NCBI GenBank assembly: GCA_024226515.1
Contig: JAAELQ010000116.1
Location: 186,001 to 250,000, forward strand
Length of the DNA stretch: 64,000 nucleotides
Direction of reading: 5' to 3'
Source of the DNA: a bacterium
GTDB taxonomy: Bacteria; Acidobacteriota; Polarisedimenticolia; Polarisedimenticolales; Polarisedimenticolaceae
Made by a program: the position numbers and the translations under genes
In this document: one piece after another, positions 17,066-25,252 of the stretch
Numbering within the stretch: position 1 is the first letter of the stretch
How the letters are laid out: every line of letters starts with the position of its first letter
The notes under the pieces: generated by a model
What the model was told of the DNA's origin: nothing
Databases searched by the model: none
The model's input: only the letters and a program-made list of their open reading frames with translations

Positions 17066-17114
17066 CTTTTACAACGTTTTACGCTCGGCCAGTGTCGTGA
17101 CGCGGTAGAACGGG
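17066..17114 (+). promoter_or_regulatory. Second copy of the PQQ-gene upstream element
   Basis: CTTTTACAACGTTTTACGC (17066-17084), a 20-base spacer, then GTAGAACGGG (17105-17114). The blocks and spacing match 9161-9209 while the spacer sequence differs, which argues for selection on the blocks. Confidence 0.6.
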
Positions 17115-17146
17115 ACTGCGGCAAGCGGCCGCAGGGAGGCCGACGT

Positions 17147-18403
17147 ATGCGTGTGAAGCGAGTGTTCGAGGCGACGTTCGTCGCGGTGGTTCTGGCGGCG
17201 GTGTCCGGAGCGGTCGCCGGAGGGTCCGGATCGACCGACTGGCCGCAGTTCCGCGGGATCCACCGGGACGGTGTCTCGGCCGAGACCGGCCTCAGCCGAT
17301 CCTGGTCCGAGAGCGGGCCGAAGGAAGTCTGGCGCAAGAAGCTGGGGCCCGGATTCTCGGCGATCTCCGTCGTCGGCAAGCGGGCGTACACGATGTACGC
17401 CGCCGAGCAGGACGGCGAGTCCACGCAGTTCGCCGCCGCCCTCGACGCCGGGACCGGCAAGGAGATCTGGCGCACCGCGATCGGCAAGAACCTCGACCGC
17501 AACTTCGGCGGCGGCCCGCGCTCGACTCCGACCGTCGACGGCGAGACCGTCTACGTCCTCGGCGCACACGGCGCGCTCGTCGCGCTGGCCACCAAGGACG
17601 GCTCGGAGAAGTGGCGCGTCTCGCTGACGGAGACCTTCGGCAGCACGGAGCCGTACTTCGGTTTTTCGACCTCGGCGCTCATCGACGGCGACCTGCTGTT
17701 CCTCGAGGCGGGGGGCACCGAGGGACGCGCGTACATCGCGTTCGACAAGGCGTCCGGCAAGGTGCGCTGGTCCCTCGGCGACACACCCGAGAGCGGACCT
17801 GCGTACAGCTCGCCGATCCAGGTCGGATCCGGCAAGAACCGGCAGTACATCGCGATCCTCGACGATACGATCCGCGCGGTCGACAGCTCGGGCAACGAGA
17901 TCTGGTCGCACGCGTGGCCCAGCCCCGGCGAGACGCACGGTTCGCCGATCTTCATCGAACCGAACCTCGTCTTCGGCGCGGGCGCCGAGGGGATCGGCGC
18001 CAAACTGCTGAAGCTGACGAAGAACGGGAAGAAGACCCTGGCCGAGGAGGTCTGGTCCAGCCGCTTCATGCGCAACCACTTCAGCTCGTCGATCTACCAC
18101 GAGGGTCACTTCTACGGCTTCGACAACGCCACGCTGCGCTGCATCTCGGCGGAGACCGGAGAGCCGACGTGGGCCAAGCGCGGGCTGGGCAAGGGATCGT
18201 TGATCCTGGCCGACGGACACCTGCTGGTGCTGTCGGACAAGGGCGCGCTGGTGCTGGTCGAGGCGACCGCGAAGGAGTATCGCGAGAAGGGACGCGTCCA
18301 GGCCCTGCCGGGTGGCCGCGCCTGGACGGCGCCCGCGTTGGCCGGCGGCAAGGTGTACCTGCGGGATCACGAAGAAATGGTCGTCTACGACCTCACTCGG
18401 TAG
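17147..18403 (+). CDS. Secreted PQQ-like beta-propeller protein (paralogue 2)
   Basis: The ATG follows GGGAGG. The 418-residue product has a signal peptide (VFEATFVAVVLAAVSGAVAG) and the same mature opening as the gene at 9243 (DWPQFRGIHRDGVSAETGL). Blade motifs include AALDAGTGKEIWRTAIG, TVYVLGAHGALVALATKDG, SEKWRVSL and GALVLVEATAKEYREKG. No catalytic dehydrogenase residues are evident. The gene for a LolA-like protein starts 13 bp downstream, so the two form an operon that may act together at the cell envelope. Confidence 0.88.
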   Translation: MRVKRVFEATFVAVVLAAVSGAVAGGSGSTDWPQFRGIHRDGVSAETGLSRSWSESGPKEVWRKKLGPGFSAISVVGKRAYTMYAAEQDGESTQFAAALDAGTGKEIWRTAIGKNLDRNFGGGPRSTPTVDGETVYVLGAHGALVALATKDGSEKWRVSLTETFGSTEPYFGFSTSALIDGDLLFLEAGGTEGRAYIAFDKASGKVRWSLGDTPESGPAYSSPIQVGSGKNRQYIAILDDTIRAVDSSGNEIWSHAWPSPGETHGSPIFIEPNLVFGAGAEGIGAKLLKLTKNGKKTLAEEVWSSRFMRNHFSSSIYHEGHFYGFDNATLRCISAETGEPTWAKRGLGKGSLILADGHLLVLSDKGALVLVEATAKEYREKGRVQALPGGRAWTAPALAGGKVYLRDHEEMVVYDLTR

Positions 18404-18416
18404 AAGGGGGCGTTCG

Positions 18417-19154
18417 ATGTCGAGACAACACTTGATTGGCGTGTGCCGCCTGCTTGCGGTCGTGATGCTCCTGTCCGCCCCGGCGATCGCGCTGGAACTC
18501 GACGACGTCGTGGCCAGGCACGTCGCGGCGCGTGGCGGCGACGCCTGGAAGAAGATCGAGACGATCAAGGTGACCGGCACCTACACGATGTACAGCGAGG
18601 ACGCCCCGTTCACGATGTTCCGCAAGCGGCCCAGCAACTACCGATTCGAAGTCGAGGTGGGCGGACGCGCGCGGGCGGCGGCGACCGACGGCACGACCGG
18701 CTGGGGCAGCGGCCGCAGCGGCAACGCCGAGCGCGAGGGAGTCGAGCTGGCGATCCTGATCCGCGAGAGCGACTTCGTCAACCCGCTGTTCGATCTCGAA
18801 CAGCGCGGGTACGCGGCCAAGCTGTTGGGCGAAGTGAAGTTCGACGGCACGCCTGCGATCGGGATTGAGCTGACGCGCGCCGACGAACGCAAGGAGACCT
18901 GGTATCTCGATCCGAGAACGTATCTCGAGATGGGCAAGACCTCTCCGGGCAACGATTACCTCGGCGAGGTCGAGCGCACGACGTTCTACGACGACTTCCG
19001 CGACGTGAACGGGGTCAAGATCCCGCACTACGTCGAGTCGCAGTGGTTCACGCGCCAGCGCATCGTCGCGGTCGAGAGCGTCGAGTTCAACGTACCCGTC
19101 GCGGACGACGCGTTCGAGATGCCGCCGCCGCCTCCGGAGAAAGAAGGCGAGTAG
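18417..19154 (+). CDS. LolA-like / outer-membrane lipoprotein-sorting-like secreted protein
   Basis: The 245-residue protein has a signal peptide (MSRQHLIGVCRLLAVVMLLSAP) and a mature part of the type LDDVVARHVAARGGDAWKKI, followed by a half-barrel-like run of strands (TIKVTGTYTMYSEDAPFTMF, YRFEVEVGG) and ETWYLDPRTYLEMGK. The pattern matches LolA/LppX-like fold proteins seen in Acidobacteria. Binding of a lipid or lipoprotein is inferred from the fold. The start at 18417 is preceded by GGGGG. Its stop is one base from that of the convergent DUF1028 gene. Confidence 0.75.
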   Translation: MSRQHLIGVCRLLAVVMLLSAPAIALELDDVVARHVAARGGDAWKKIETIKVTGTYTMYSEDAPFTMFRKRPSNYRFEVEVGGRARAAATDGTTGWGSGRSGNAEREGVELAILIRESDFVNPLFDLEQRGYAAKLLGEVKFDGTPAIGIELTRADERKETWYLDPRTYLEMGKTSPGNDYLGEVERTTFYDDFRDVNGVKIPHYVESQWFTRQRIVAVESVEFNVPVADDAFEMPPPPPEKEGE

Positions 19155-19155
19155 G

Positions 19156-20166
19156 CTACTTCGCCGAGCCGAGGCGTTGCAGTAGCGCCTCGTCGTCGGG
19201 CAGCAAACCCGACGCGGGCAGGCGCCCGATCAGTTCGCGCCAGCGTTCGTCCTGTGCGAAAGCGCGGGCCAGGAACCCCAGCGCCTCGTCGACGCGGTCT
19301 CCGTTGGCCAGCGTGATGCCGACCCAGAACGCCGCCTCGCCGTTGGTCGCACTGTCCGGGACGATCTCGGTCGCCTCGCGGTAGGCGGCCAGCGCGCCCT
19401 CGAGGTCGCCCGCCGTGATCCGCTCGTCGCCTTCGTTGAGCTTGTTGTAGGCCCGCTTCAGCGTGACCAGCCGCCGCAGCTCGCGCACGGGTTCCGGATG
19501 GTCCTCGACGCGCAGGTCGAAGCGCCGGTCGACCCACGGCTTGCCGGTCGATTCGGCCCCGACGACGAGCAGGGCCGCCGACTGCCGGCCGCGGATGTCG
19601 CCGCCCTCCGCCTCGGCGGCGTCCAGGGCGGCGAGCATCCGTTCGGCGAGGTCGCCCTGCGCCTTCTCGAATGCGGTCGCCATCGCTCCCCACACGGTCT
19701 CTTTCTCCATCAGGTTGGCCTGCACCGAGTAGGCCTCGCCGACGCGATGCCCCGCGGCGAAGATGCACTTCTCGCCGGTGTGGGCGCCGACGTTGCCCGC
19801 GGCGTCGATCATCGCGACCTGACGCACGTCGCGGCCCTCGTCCGTCGAGACCAACGCCTGCAGGGCTTCCTGTGCCGAGCGTCCGCTGCGCATCAGTTCC
19901 AGGCCGAGCGGACCGTAGCGCGGATCGACGAAGGACTGCGTCGCGACCGCGCCGACGCCGGCCTCGGCCCACGGGACGATCGGGCCGACCGAGAACCAGT
20001 GCGACTGCACCGCGACCCCCAGCTCGCCCGTCGCGCTATCCCGCGCCACGATCGAATACGTGGCCACCGGTCGCAGCGGTGCGGGCGGCGCCTCGTTCGC
20101 CGACGCTGCGGCGCAGTGGAATGCCAGCCCCGTCAGTACGAATCGCAGCACCGTCGATCGTCGCAT
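19156..20166 (-). CDS. Secreted DUF1028 (Ntn-hydrolase-like) protein with TPR tail
   Basis: The 336-residue product has a signal peptide ending near ASA and a DUF1028 domain: TYSIVARDSATGELGVAVQS, VPWAEAGVGAVATQSF, GPLGLELM and AMIDAAGNVGAHTG. The family has an Ntn-hydrolase-like fold of unknown activity. Residues about 225-336 form a TPR-like helical tail (YNKLNEGDERITAGDLEGAL). The ATG follows GGGAGGG. It is divergent from the MscS gene with only about 60 bp between them. Confidence 0.85.
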   Translation of the reverse strand: MRRSTVLRFVLTGLAFHCAAASANEAPPAPLRPVATYSIVARDSATGELGVAVQSHWFSVGPIVPWAEAGVGAVATQSFVDPRYGPLGLELMRSGRSAQEALQALVSTDEGRDVRQVAMIDAAGNVGAHTGEKCIFAAGHRVGEAYSVQANLMEKETVWGAMATAFEKAQGDLAERMLAALDAAEAEGGDIRGRQSAALLVVGAESTGKPWVDRRFDLRVEDHPEPVRELRRLVTLKRAYNKLNEGDERITAGDLEGALAAYREATEIVPDSATNGEAAFWVGITLANGDRVDEALGFLARAFAQDERWRELIGRLPASGLLPDDEALLQRLGSAK

Positions 20167-20212
20167 CGCCCGTCCCTCCCGCGGATCCCGAGCCGGAGCC
20201 CGCGGCTGAGGC

Positions 20213-20218
20213 TATCAT
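20213..20218 (+). promoter_or_regulatory. -10 box TATCAT, leaderless type
   Basis: TATCAT ends eight bases before the GTG at 20226, which favours that GTG as the start of the MscS gene over the ATGs at 20217 and 20247. Confidence 0.4.
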
Positions 20219-20225
20219 GCAGCGC

Positions 20226-21968
20226 GTGAGTCATCGCGAATCCAGGATGTCGACCTCGAGCCTGTGCACGGCCCTGCGCCTCTTTGCCGTTCTCGTTCTG
20301 TGCGGCGCTCCGCTTGCCGCGCAGCAGCCGGAACCCGAAGTCGCTCTACCGGTTGAATTGTCGCCGCTCGACAAGGCGCGGCAGACGCTGGCGGCGCTGG
20401 AGCAGACCACGGAGCGAACCCGGGAGCTGGCGACGCGGACCCGGGCGACCAGCGGCGACGAGCGCGAACTGGCGCGCATCGAGGGCCTCGAGCTGCTGGA
20501 CGACCTGCGCGATCTTACCGGCGAGCTCCTCAAGGCGATCCCCTCGCTCGACGATTCGCCCGAGGCCGTCGAGTCCCTGCGTGGCGAGGTCGCCGAGTGT
20601 CTGCGGTACCAGGGGCAGCTCGTCCTGAGCCACCGGCAGCACAGGTCGCGTGAGCTGGCCGACCTGCGGCGTAAGCGCGCGAAGGTCGCCGTCGAGGACT
20701 CGGCCGAGCTGGAAGACGGCATCAACACGGCGCGCGAGACGCTCGATTTGGGACAGAAGGTGGGGCTCGAGGTCGTCCAACGCCTGGAAACGCTCGGTCG
20801 CCCCGACGACGAGTTGCACGCGGAGCTGCGGGAGCTGTTCGAGGAGCGCGCCGACTCGTTGACGATGCGCCTGCAGCTTGCGACCGCGTCGAGAGACCGC
20901 CTGCAGCAGCAGTTCGACTCGGCGAAGAAGGCCGGCGCCAGCGCCGAGCAGCTCGAACTGCGGACGCGCGTCCGCGCCGTGTCGCTGCGCGCCGACGGCA
21001 TTGTCAAGAGCCTGCAGAAGACCGCCGACCTGCTGCAGAAGTGGGACGTCGACACGTCCGAGTACCGTCAGGCGTTGATCCTGGCCACGGGCGAGATCAC
21101 CGAGGACGTGCTCGACACGGAGGTGCTGGTCGGTCTGTTCGGCGAGGGGCTGCGAAAACTGTACGAGTGGATCCTGGATCGGGGTCCGACGCTGATCTTC
21201 CAGTTGGTCGTCGTCGTGTTGTTCGTCGTGCTGTTCCGCTGGGCCGGTCTGTTGCTCTGGGTCGGAGTGCGGATGATCCTGCGCCCGACGAAGCTCCTCG
21301 CGGGAATGGTCGGCCGGATGATCCGTCCGCTGGCCACGCTGATCGGACTGATCTCGGGGCTGTGGTTTCTCGGAGCGAACCCTGCGGCCCTGCTGACCGG
21401 CGTCGGCGTTGCCGGCGTGATAGTCGGCTTCGCCCTGCAAGAGTCGCTGGGCAGTCTCGCGGCGGGTGTGTTCATTCTCGTCTACCGGCCCTACGACGAG
21501 GGGGACACCGTCAACGTCGGTGGCATCGTGGGGACCGTCAAGGAGATGGGCCTGGCCAACACGACGATCATCACGTTCGACAATCGTCGCGTGTTCGTCC
21601 CCAACCGCAAGGTCTGGGGCGAGGTGATCGAGAACCGCTCGGCCGAACCGACGCGTCGCGTCGAAGCGACGGTGCGGATCGCGTACCACGAGGAGGTCGA
21701 GCGGGCGATGACCGTGATCCGCGAGCTCCTCGGACGGCACGAGCTCGTGCTGGAAGATCCCGAGCCCGTCGTGTTCGTGTCGAAGCTCGACGAATCCCAC
21801 GTCGAGCTCGCCGTTCGGCCGTGGACCCGGGTCGAGAACTGGTGGCCCTTGATGATGGACCTGCAGCGCGTACTGACGATCGGCCTGCGCGAGGCCGGCT
21901 TCGAGGTTCCGTACCCGCGGCGTCGCATCCTTGGCGACGGCGTGCAGCCGGCGTCGGACGGGGACTAG
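20226..21968 (+). CDS. MscS-family mechanosensitive channel with periplasmic coiled coil
   Basis: The 580-residue protein has an N-terminal signal peptide (TALRLFAVLVLCGAPLAAQ), a long helical region (residues about 45-300, rich in Glu, Arg and Leu), two to three transmembrane helices (IFQLVVVVLFVVLFRWAG near 325) and an MscS core. The core shows the pore helix GVGVAGVIVGFALQESLG, then FILVYRPYDEGDTVNVGG, GLANTTIITFDNRRVFVPN and a C-terminal alpha-beta domain ending near residue 560. It should release solutes on hypo-osmotic shock. Alternative starts are ATG 20217 and ATG 20247; the GTG fits the -10 box. Confidence 0.87.
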   Translation: MSHRESRMSTSSLCTALRLFAVLVLCGAPLAAQQPEPEVALPVELSPLDKARQTLAALEQTTERTRELATRTRATSGDERELARIEGLELLDDLRDLTGELLKAIPSLDDSPEAVESLRGEVAECLRYQGQLVLSHRQHRSRELADLRRKRAKVAVEDSAELEDGINTARETLDLGQKVGLEVVQRLETLGRPDDELHAELRELFEERADSLTMRLQLATASRDRLQQQFDSAKKAGASAEQLELRTRVRAVSLRADGIVKSLQKTADLLQKWDVDTSEYRQALILATGEITEDVLDTEVLVGLFGEGLRKLYEWILDRGPTLIFQLVVVVLFVVLFRWAGLLLWVGVRMILRPTKLLAGMVGRMIRPLATLIGLISGLWFLGANPAALLTGVGVAGVIVGFALQESLGSLAAGVFILVYRPYDEGDTVNVGGIVGTVKEMGLANTTIITFDNRRVFVPNRKVWGEVIENRSAEPTRRVEATVRIAYHEEVERAMTVIRELLGRHELVLEDPEPVVFVSKLDESHVELAVRPWTRVENWWPLMMDLQRVLTIGLREAGFEVPYPRRRILGDGVQPASDGD

Positions 21969-21974
21969 GCCTCC

Positions 21975-23339
21975 CTACCAGTCGCCGGCCGCGTTCGCGT
22001 CGGCCGGGCCCAGCCGTCCCTCCGCCTGCCGCAGCAGGTCGGCCGTCACGAACACGTCACCGCCCTTGACCACCGTGTGCACCGTGCGCGTGCGGCGGAT
22101 GTCGTCGAGCGGATCGCCGCGCACGACGACCAGGTCGGCCCACTTCCCCGGTTCGATCGTGCCCAGGCGATCGCCGAGCCCCAGCGCGCGCGCGCCGTTG
22201 ATCGTCGCGATGCGCAGCACCTCCGCCGCGGGGATGCCGGCCAGCACCATCGCGTGCATCTCGCGATGCACCGAGAAGCCCGGGAGAAACTCGCCCCAGC
22301 TGTTGTGATCGGTGCCCAGTGTGATCAGGTCGCCGCCCCCGGCGTCGAAGAACGCCTTCAGCGTTCTCCGCTTCACCTGATACACGGTGCCGAACTTCTC
22401 GATGCGCTGGGAGCGACCCTCGGTCACCTCGCGCGTGTACGGCGTGAAGAAGCGTCTCTCGTCGGTCCACTTCTCGTACACCGGGCCGCGCTCGCCGAAG
22501 TAGCCGTAGGCCGACAGCGTTGCGTCGAAGTAGACGCGGCGCTGCAGAAACAGATCGACGATGCGCGCGAACTCCGGCGTGTCGGGGGTGACGTGCAGCA
22601 GCGAATCGTACGCCGGCCTGTCCGCGGTGATGGCGTCGCCGCCGAGGAAGTGCTCGACGCGGTCGATTCCCATCAGGATCGCGTCCCGCGGGTTGACCGT
22701 GTCGTTGAACCCCGAGTCGAGGTGGCCGGTGACGGTCAGGCCGTGCGCGTGGGCTCGCTCGAGCAGCACCTCGAGATGACTCGCCGAGATGCGCTTGACC
22801 TTCAGCCCGCGCACGCCCTGCTCGGCCCAGTAGTCGACCTCGTCGCGGATCTTCTGCGCGCTGACGTCCGCCTTCCACCCCGGCCGCGCCGGACCGAAGT
22901 ACGGTCCACTGTTGTAGATTCTCGGGCCCACCTTGTCGCCGCGATCGATCGCCCTGCGCGCGCCCAGCATCGCGACCGGGTCGAACTCGCCGCACGGGAA
23001 GACCGACGTCGCGCCGTTGGCCAGGTAGATCAGCGGCATCACGTCGACCTCGTCGCGGCGCTTGTCGACGAGGGTCATGTTGAAGTGGGCGTGCAGGTCG
23101 AAGAAGCCGGGCAGGATCGTGTCGTCGTCCTTCAGCGTCAGCTCGTGCGCCGCCGCGGGAGCTTCGCCGCCGATGCGCACGATGCGGCCGTTCTCGACGT
23201 GGATCCCGGGATTGTCGACGAGCGTGTCGCTCGTCCCGTCGAACAGCCGGCCGCCGCGCACGACGAGATCGTCGTCGGCCGCGAGGCATCCGGATATCAA
23301 ACAGACGACGAGGACGGCGAACGAGATGTGACGCGACAT
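21975..23339 (-). CDS. Amidohydrolase lipoprotein
   Basis: The 454-residue protein has a lipoprotein signal with a lipobox LISGC at residues 14-18. It shows the amidohydrolase superfamily pattern: metal ligands H83 and H85 (FFDLHAHFN), a candidate carboxylated lysine in VRGLKVKRIS near 177, H in LTVTGHLDSG, and the Asp of LITLGTDHNSWGE. The C-terminal NGARALGLGDRLGTIEPGKW is typical of imidazolonepropionase/prolidase-like members. It likely hydrolyses an amide or peptide bond in the periplasm; the substrate is not determined. A TATCAT box and GGGGG lie upstream of the ATG. Confidence 0.87.
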   Translation of the reverse strand: MSRHISFAVLVVCLISGCLAADDDLVVRGGRLFDGTSDTLVDNPGIHVENGRIVRIGGEAPAAAHELTLKDDDTILPGFFDLHAHFNMTLVDKRRDEVDVMPLIYLANGATSVFPCGEFDPVAMLGARRAIDRGDKVGPRIYNSGPYFGPARPGWKADVSAQKIRDEVDYWAEQGVRGLKVKRISASHLEVLLERAHAHGLTVTGHLDSGFNDTVNPRDAILMGIDRVEHFLGGDAITADRPAYDSLLHVTPDTPEFARIVDLFLQRRVYFDATLSAYGYFGERGPVYEKWTDERRFFTPYTREVTEGRSQRIEKFGTVYQVKRRTLKAFFDAGGGDLITLGTDHNSWGEFLPGFSVHREMHAMVLAGIPAAEVLRIATINGARALGLGDRLGTIEPGKWADLVVVRGDPLDDIRRTRTVHTVVKGGDVFVTADLLRQAEGRLGPADANAAGDW

Positions 23340-23396
23340 GGGTACCCCCGAGCCGGACGCCGAGTCCGGACCGTTCCCATGATACGCGGAGCCGGA

Positions 23397-24686
23397 CTAC
23401 GGTCCGACGGATGCGGTCGGGTTGCAGCTCGGGCCCGGATCGAGCCCGTCGGAGGGCGTTACGGTCGCCTCCCAGAAGTCCCCGTCGCTCGTCGCGGACG
23501 ACGGAACCGTCGTCTGCTGGTCCCACGCCGGCTGCAGCACGCTGTTCAGGCGCCAGACGATGATATACGTCACCGGATCGCCGTCGGCGTCGACGGAAGG
23601 GTCGAAGCTCAATACGAGATCGTCGGTGGTCAGCGCGAATTGCGGTGAGATAGAGCAGTTGCCCGGCGGCGTCGGCGGGGCGTTGGCGATGACGACCGTG
23701 TCCGAGTCGCTCGGACCGTCGTCCTCGCCGTCCGTCGGAGTCACCTCGCAGACCCACGTCTCGTCGCGCGTAGTCTCCACCGCCGGGACGATGCCCGTGG
23801 TCAGATCCAGGCGCGGCGAACCGTCCTGCGTCCAGGCGTAGATGTAGCTGACCGGATCGCCGTCGGGATCGGTGCTGTTGATGACGATCGTACACGACAG
23901 GCTGTGCGCCGAGGTGGGACCCAACGGCAGGATCGCGATCACGGGCGCCGTCGGCGGCTGGTTGGGGCAGGTGTCGCCCTGATCGGCCTCGCCGTCACAG
24001 TCGTTGTCCAACCCGTCGCAGACCTCCGCCTCGGGAAGCACCTGGCCCACGCAAGCGGCGAAGCTCGTTCCGCCCGGGCCGCAGGACCGCGTGCCGGCGC
24101 GGCAGGCGGCGACGTCCATCGTTCCCGCGGCGCCCTCGTAGCATTGGATGAAGTCTCCCGCCGAGCAGATCACGGGTGTGGGCGTGGGCAGGGAGGCGCA
24201 GGTCCACACGCCCCCCGACACGCTCAGGATCTCGCCCTCGGCGCAGGGGATACCGAGCGCCGCGAGCGTGACCGAGCCCGCGGCGACGTCGAGGGCCGTG
24301 TCGGCCTCGGCCGCGCTGTCCGCACGCTCGGCACGGAACGCGAACGGAACGCTGACGAAACGCAGACGCGGCGTCAGCAGCTCTCCGTTGACCGTCAACG
24401 ACAGCCAGCGCTGATCCTCGTCGTAGTCCGCGCCGTCGAAGGGCAGCTCCACGTCGTAAACGCCGTTCGTCACCTGCACCAGTACCGGACCGCTGCTGGC
24501 GATCAGTGTCCCGCCGTCGGCGGCGTCGTACAGATCGAACAGGATCGAGTACTGACCGTCGGCCGGAACCGCCGTCCCCGAGCTACGGTCGCTCAGGAAC
24601 CCCTGAACCTTGACGGACTGGGGAACGGCGGCCATTCCGAGGCCGGAAAGGCACAGCAAGGCAATGACGAACACGGAACGGCGCAT
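23397..24686 (-). CDS. Secreted protein with MopE-type motif and Ig/PKD-like repeats
   Basis: The 429-residue product has a signal peptide, an N-terminal beta domain (residues about 20-130, DGQYSILFDLYDAADGGTLI, with RFVSVPFAFRAERA) resembling tail-fibre or surface-protein segments, a Cys-containing central part, and one MopE metal-binding motif (EAEVCDGLDNDCDGEADQGD, near 220-240). Two Ig/PKD-like domains follow, each with NSTDPDGDPVSYIYAW or DADGDPVTYIIVW. No catalytic motif is seen. It follows the gene at 24698-25168 by 11 bp, so the pair is an operon of secreted proteins. Confidence 0.78.
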   Translation of the reverse strand: MRRSVFVIALLCLSGLGMAAVPQSVKVQGFLSDRSSGTAVPADGQYSILFDLYDAADGGTLIASSGPVLVQVTNGVYDVELPFDGADYDEDQRWLSLTVNGELLTPRLRFVSVPFAFRAERADSAAEADTALDVAAGSVTLAALGIPCAEGEILSVSGGVWTCASLPTPTPVICSAGDFIQCYEGAAGTMDVAACRAGTRSCGPGGTSFAACVGQVLPEAEVCDGLDNDCDGEADQGDTCPNQPPTAPVIAILPLGPTSAHSLSCTIVINSTDPDGDPVSYIYAWTQDGSPRLDLTTGIVPAVETTRDETWVCEVTPTDGEDDGPSDSDTVVIANAPPTPPGNCSISPQFALTTDDLVLSFDPSVDADGDPVTYIIVWRLNSVLQPAWDQQTTVPSSATSDGDFWEATVTPSDGLDPGPSCNPTASVGP

Positions 24687-24697
24687 CGAGTTTCCTC

Positions 24698-25168
24698 TTA
24701 CGGTTGCGGGACGACCAGGTAGTAAATGACGTCGGCTTCGGACGCCTGCGTGTCGGACGCGGAGCAGAGCGGCGTGAGCGCGAACAGATTCTGGGCGTCC
24801 ACCAGGCCGGGCGCCACGAAGCCGCGGTAGACCTCGAACTGCGCCGAGTTACCCGACCACTGCAAGTCGATTGCCGGGTCGATCGGAGCGGACTTGTCGA
24901 CACGCAGGATCCCGGGCAGTGACAGATCGCCGAGAATCGACCAGTAGCCCAGGCTTCCGGTGAATCCGATGTTGCAGAACGAGACCGCGCCCGTCGGAGA
25001 CTGTTGCCCCAGCAGCGGCGTCGATTCGTAGTCCGGGCTCGATGCGTTGCCGCCGAGCGCGGTCGTGCTGAGGCGCTCCATCGAGTACGTGGCCGACTCC
25101 TGTGCGTCGACGAGCGACGACAGCAGAGACAGCGCTACGAACGCAAGGAGGAGCGTTTTCGAGTTCAT
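24698..25168 (-). CDS. Small secreted protein with C-terminal FnIII-like module
   Basis: The 156-residue product has a signal peptide (MNSKTLLLAFVALSLLSSLVDA), a short N-terminal part with TTALGGNASSPDYEST, and a C-terminal module LQWSGNSAQFEVYRGFV ending DVIYYLVVPQP. That module recurs in the proteins at 34013 and 47991, where it continues with a GLG-DS-G-RP tail that is missing here. The ATG at 25168 is chosen for the signal peptide; a TTG 63 bases upstream is less likely. Function unknown. Confidence 0.7.
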   Translation of the reverse strand: MNSKTLLLAFVALSLLSSLVDAQESATYSMERLSTTALGGNASSPDYESTPLLGQQSPTGAVSFCNIGFTGSLGYWSILGDLSLPGILRVDKSAPIDPAIDLQWSGNSAQFEVYRGFVAPGLVDAQNLFALTPLCSASDTQASEADVIYYLVVPQP

Positions 25169-25252
25169 GGGGGTCTCGCGCAGGACGGGAGGCGTTGACT
25201 CAAACGTAGGGCCTGTGGGAAACGGGGTCAAGAAGGGGAGTTCGAGCGCGGG

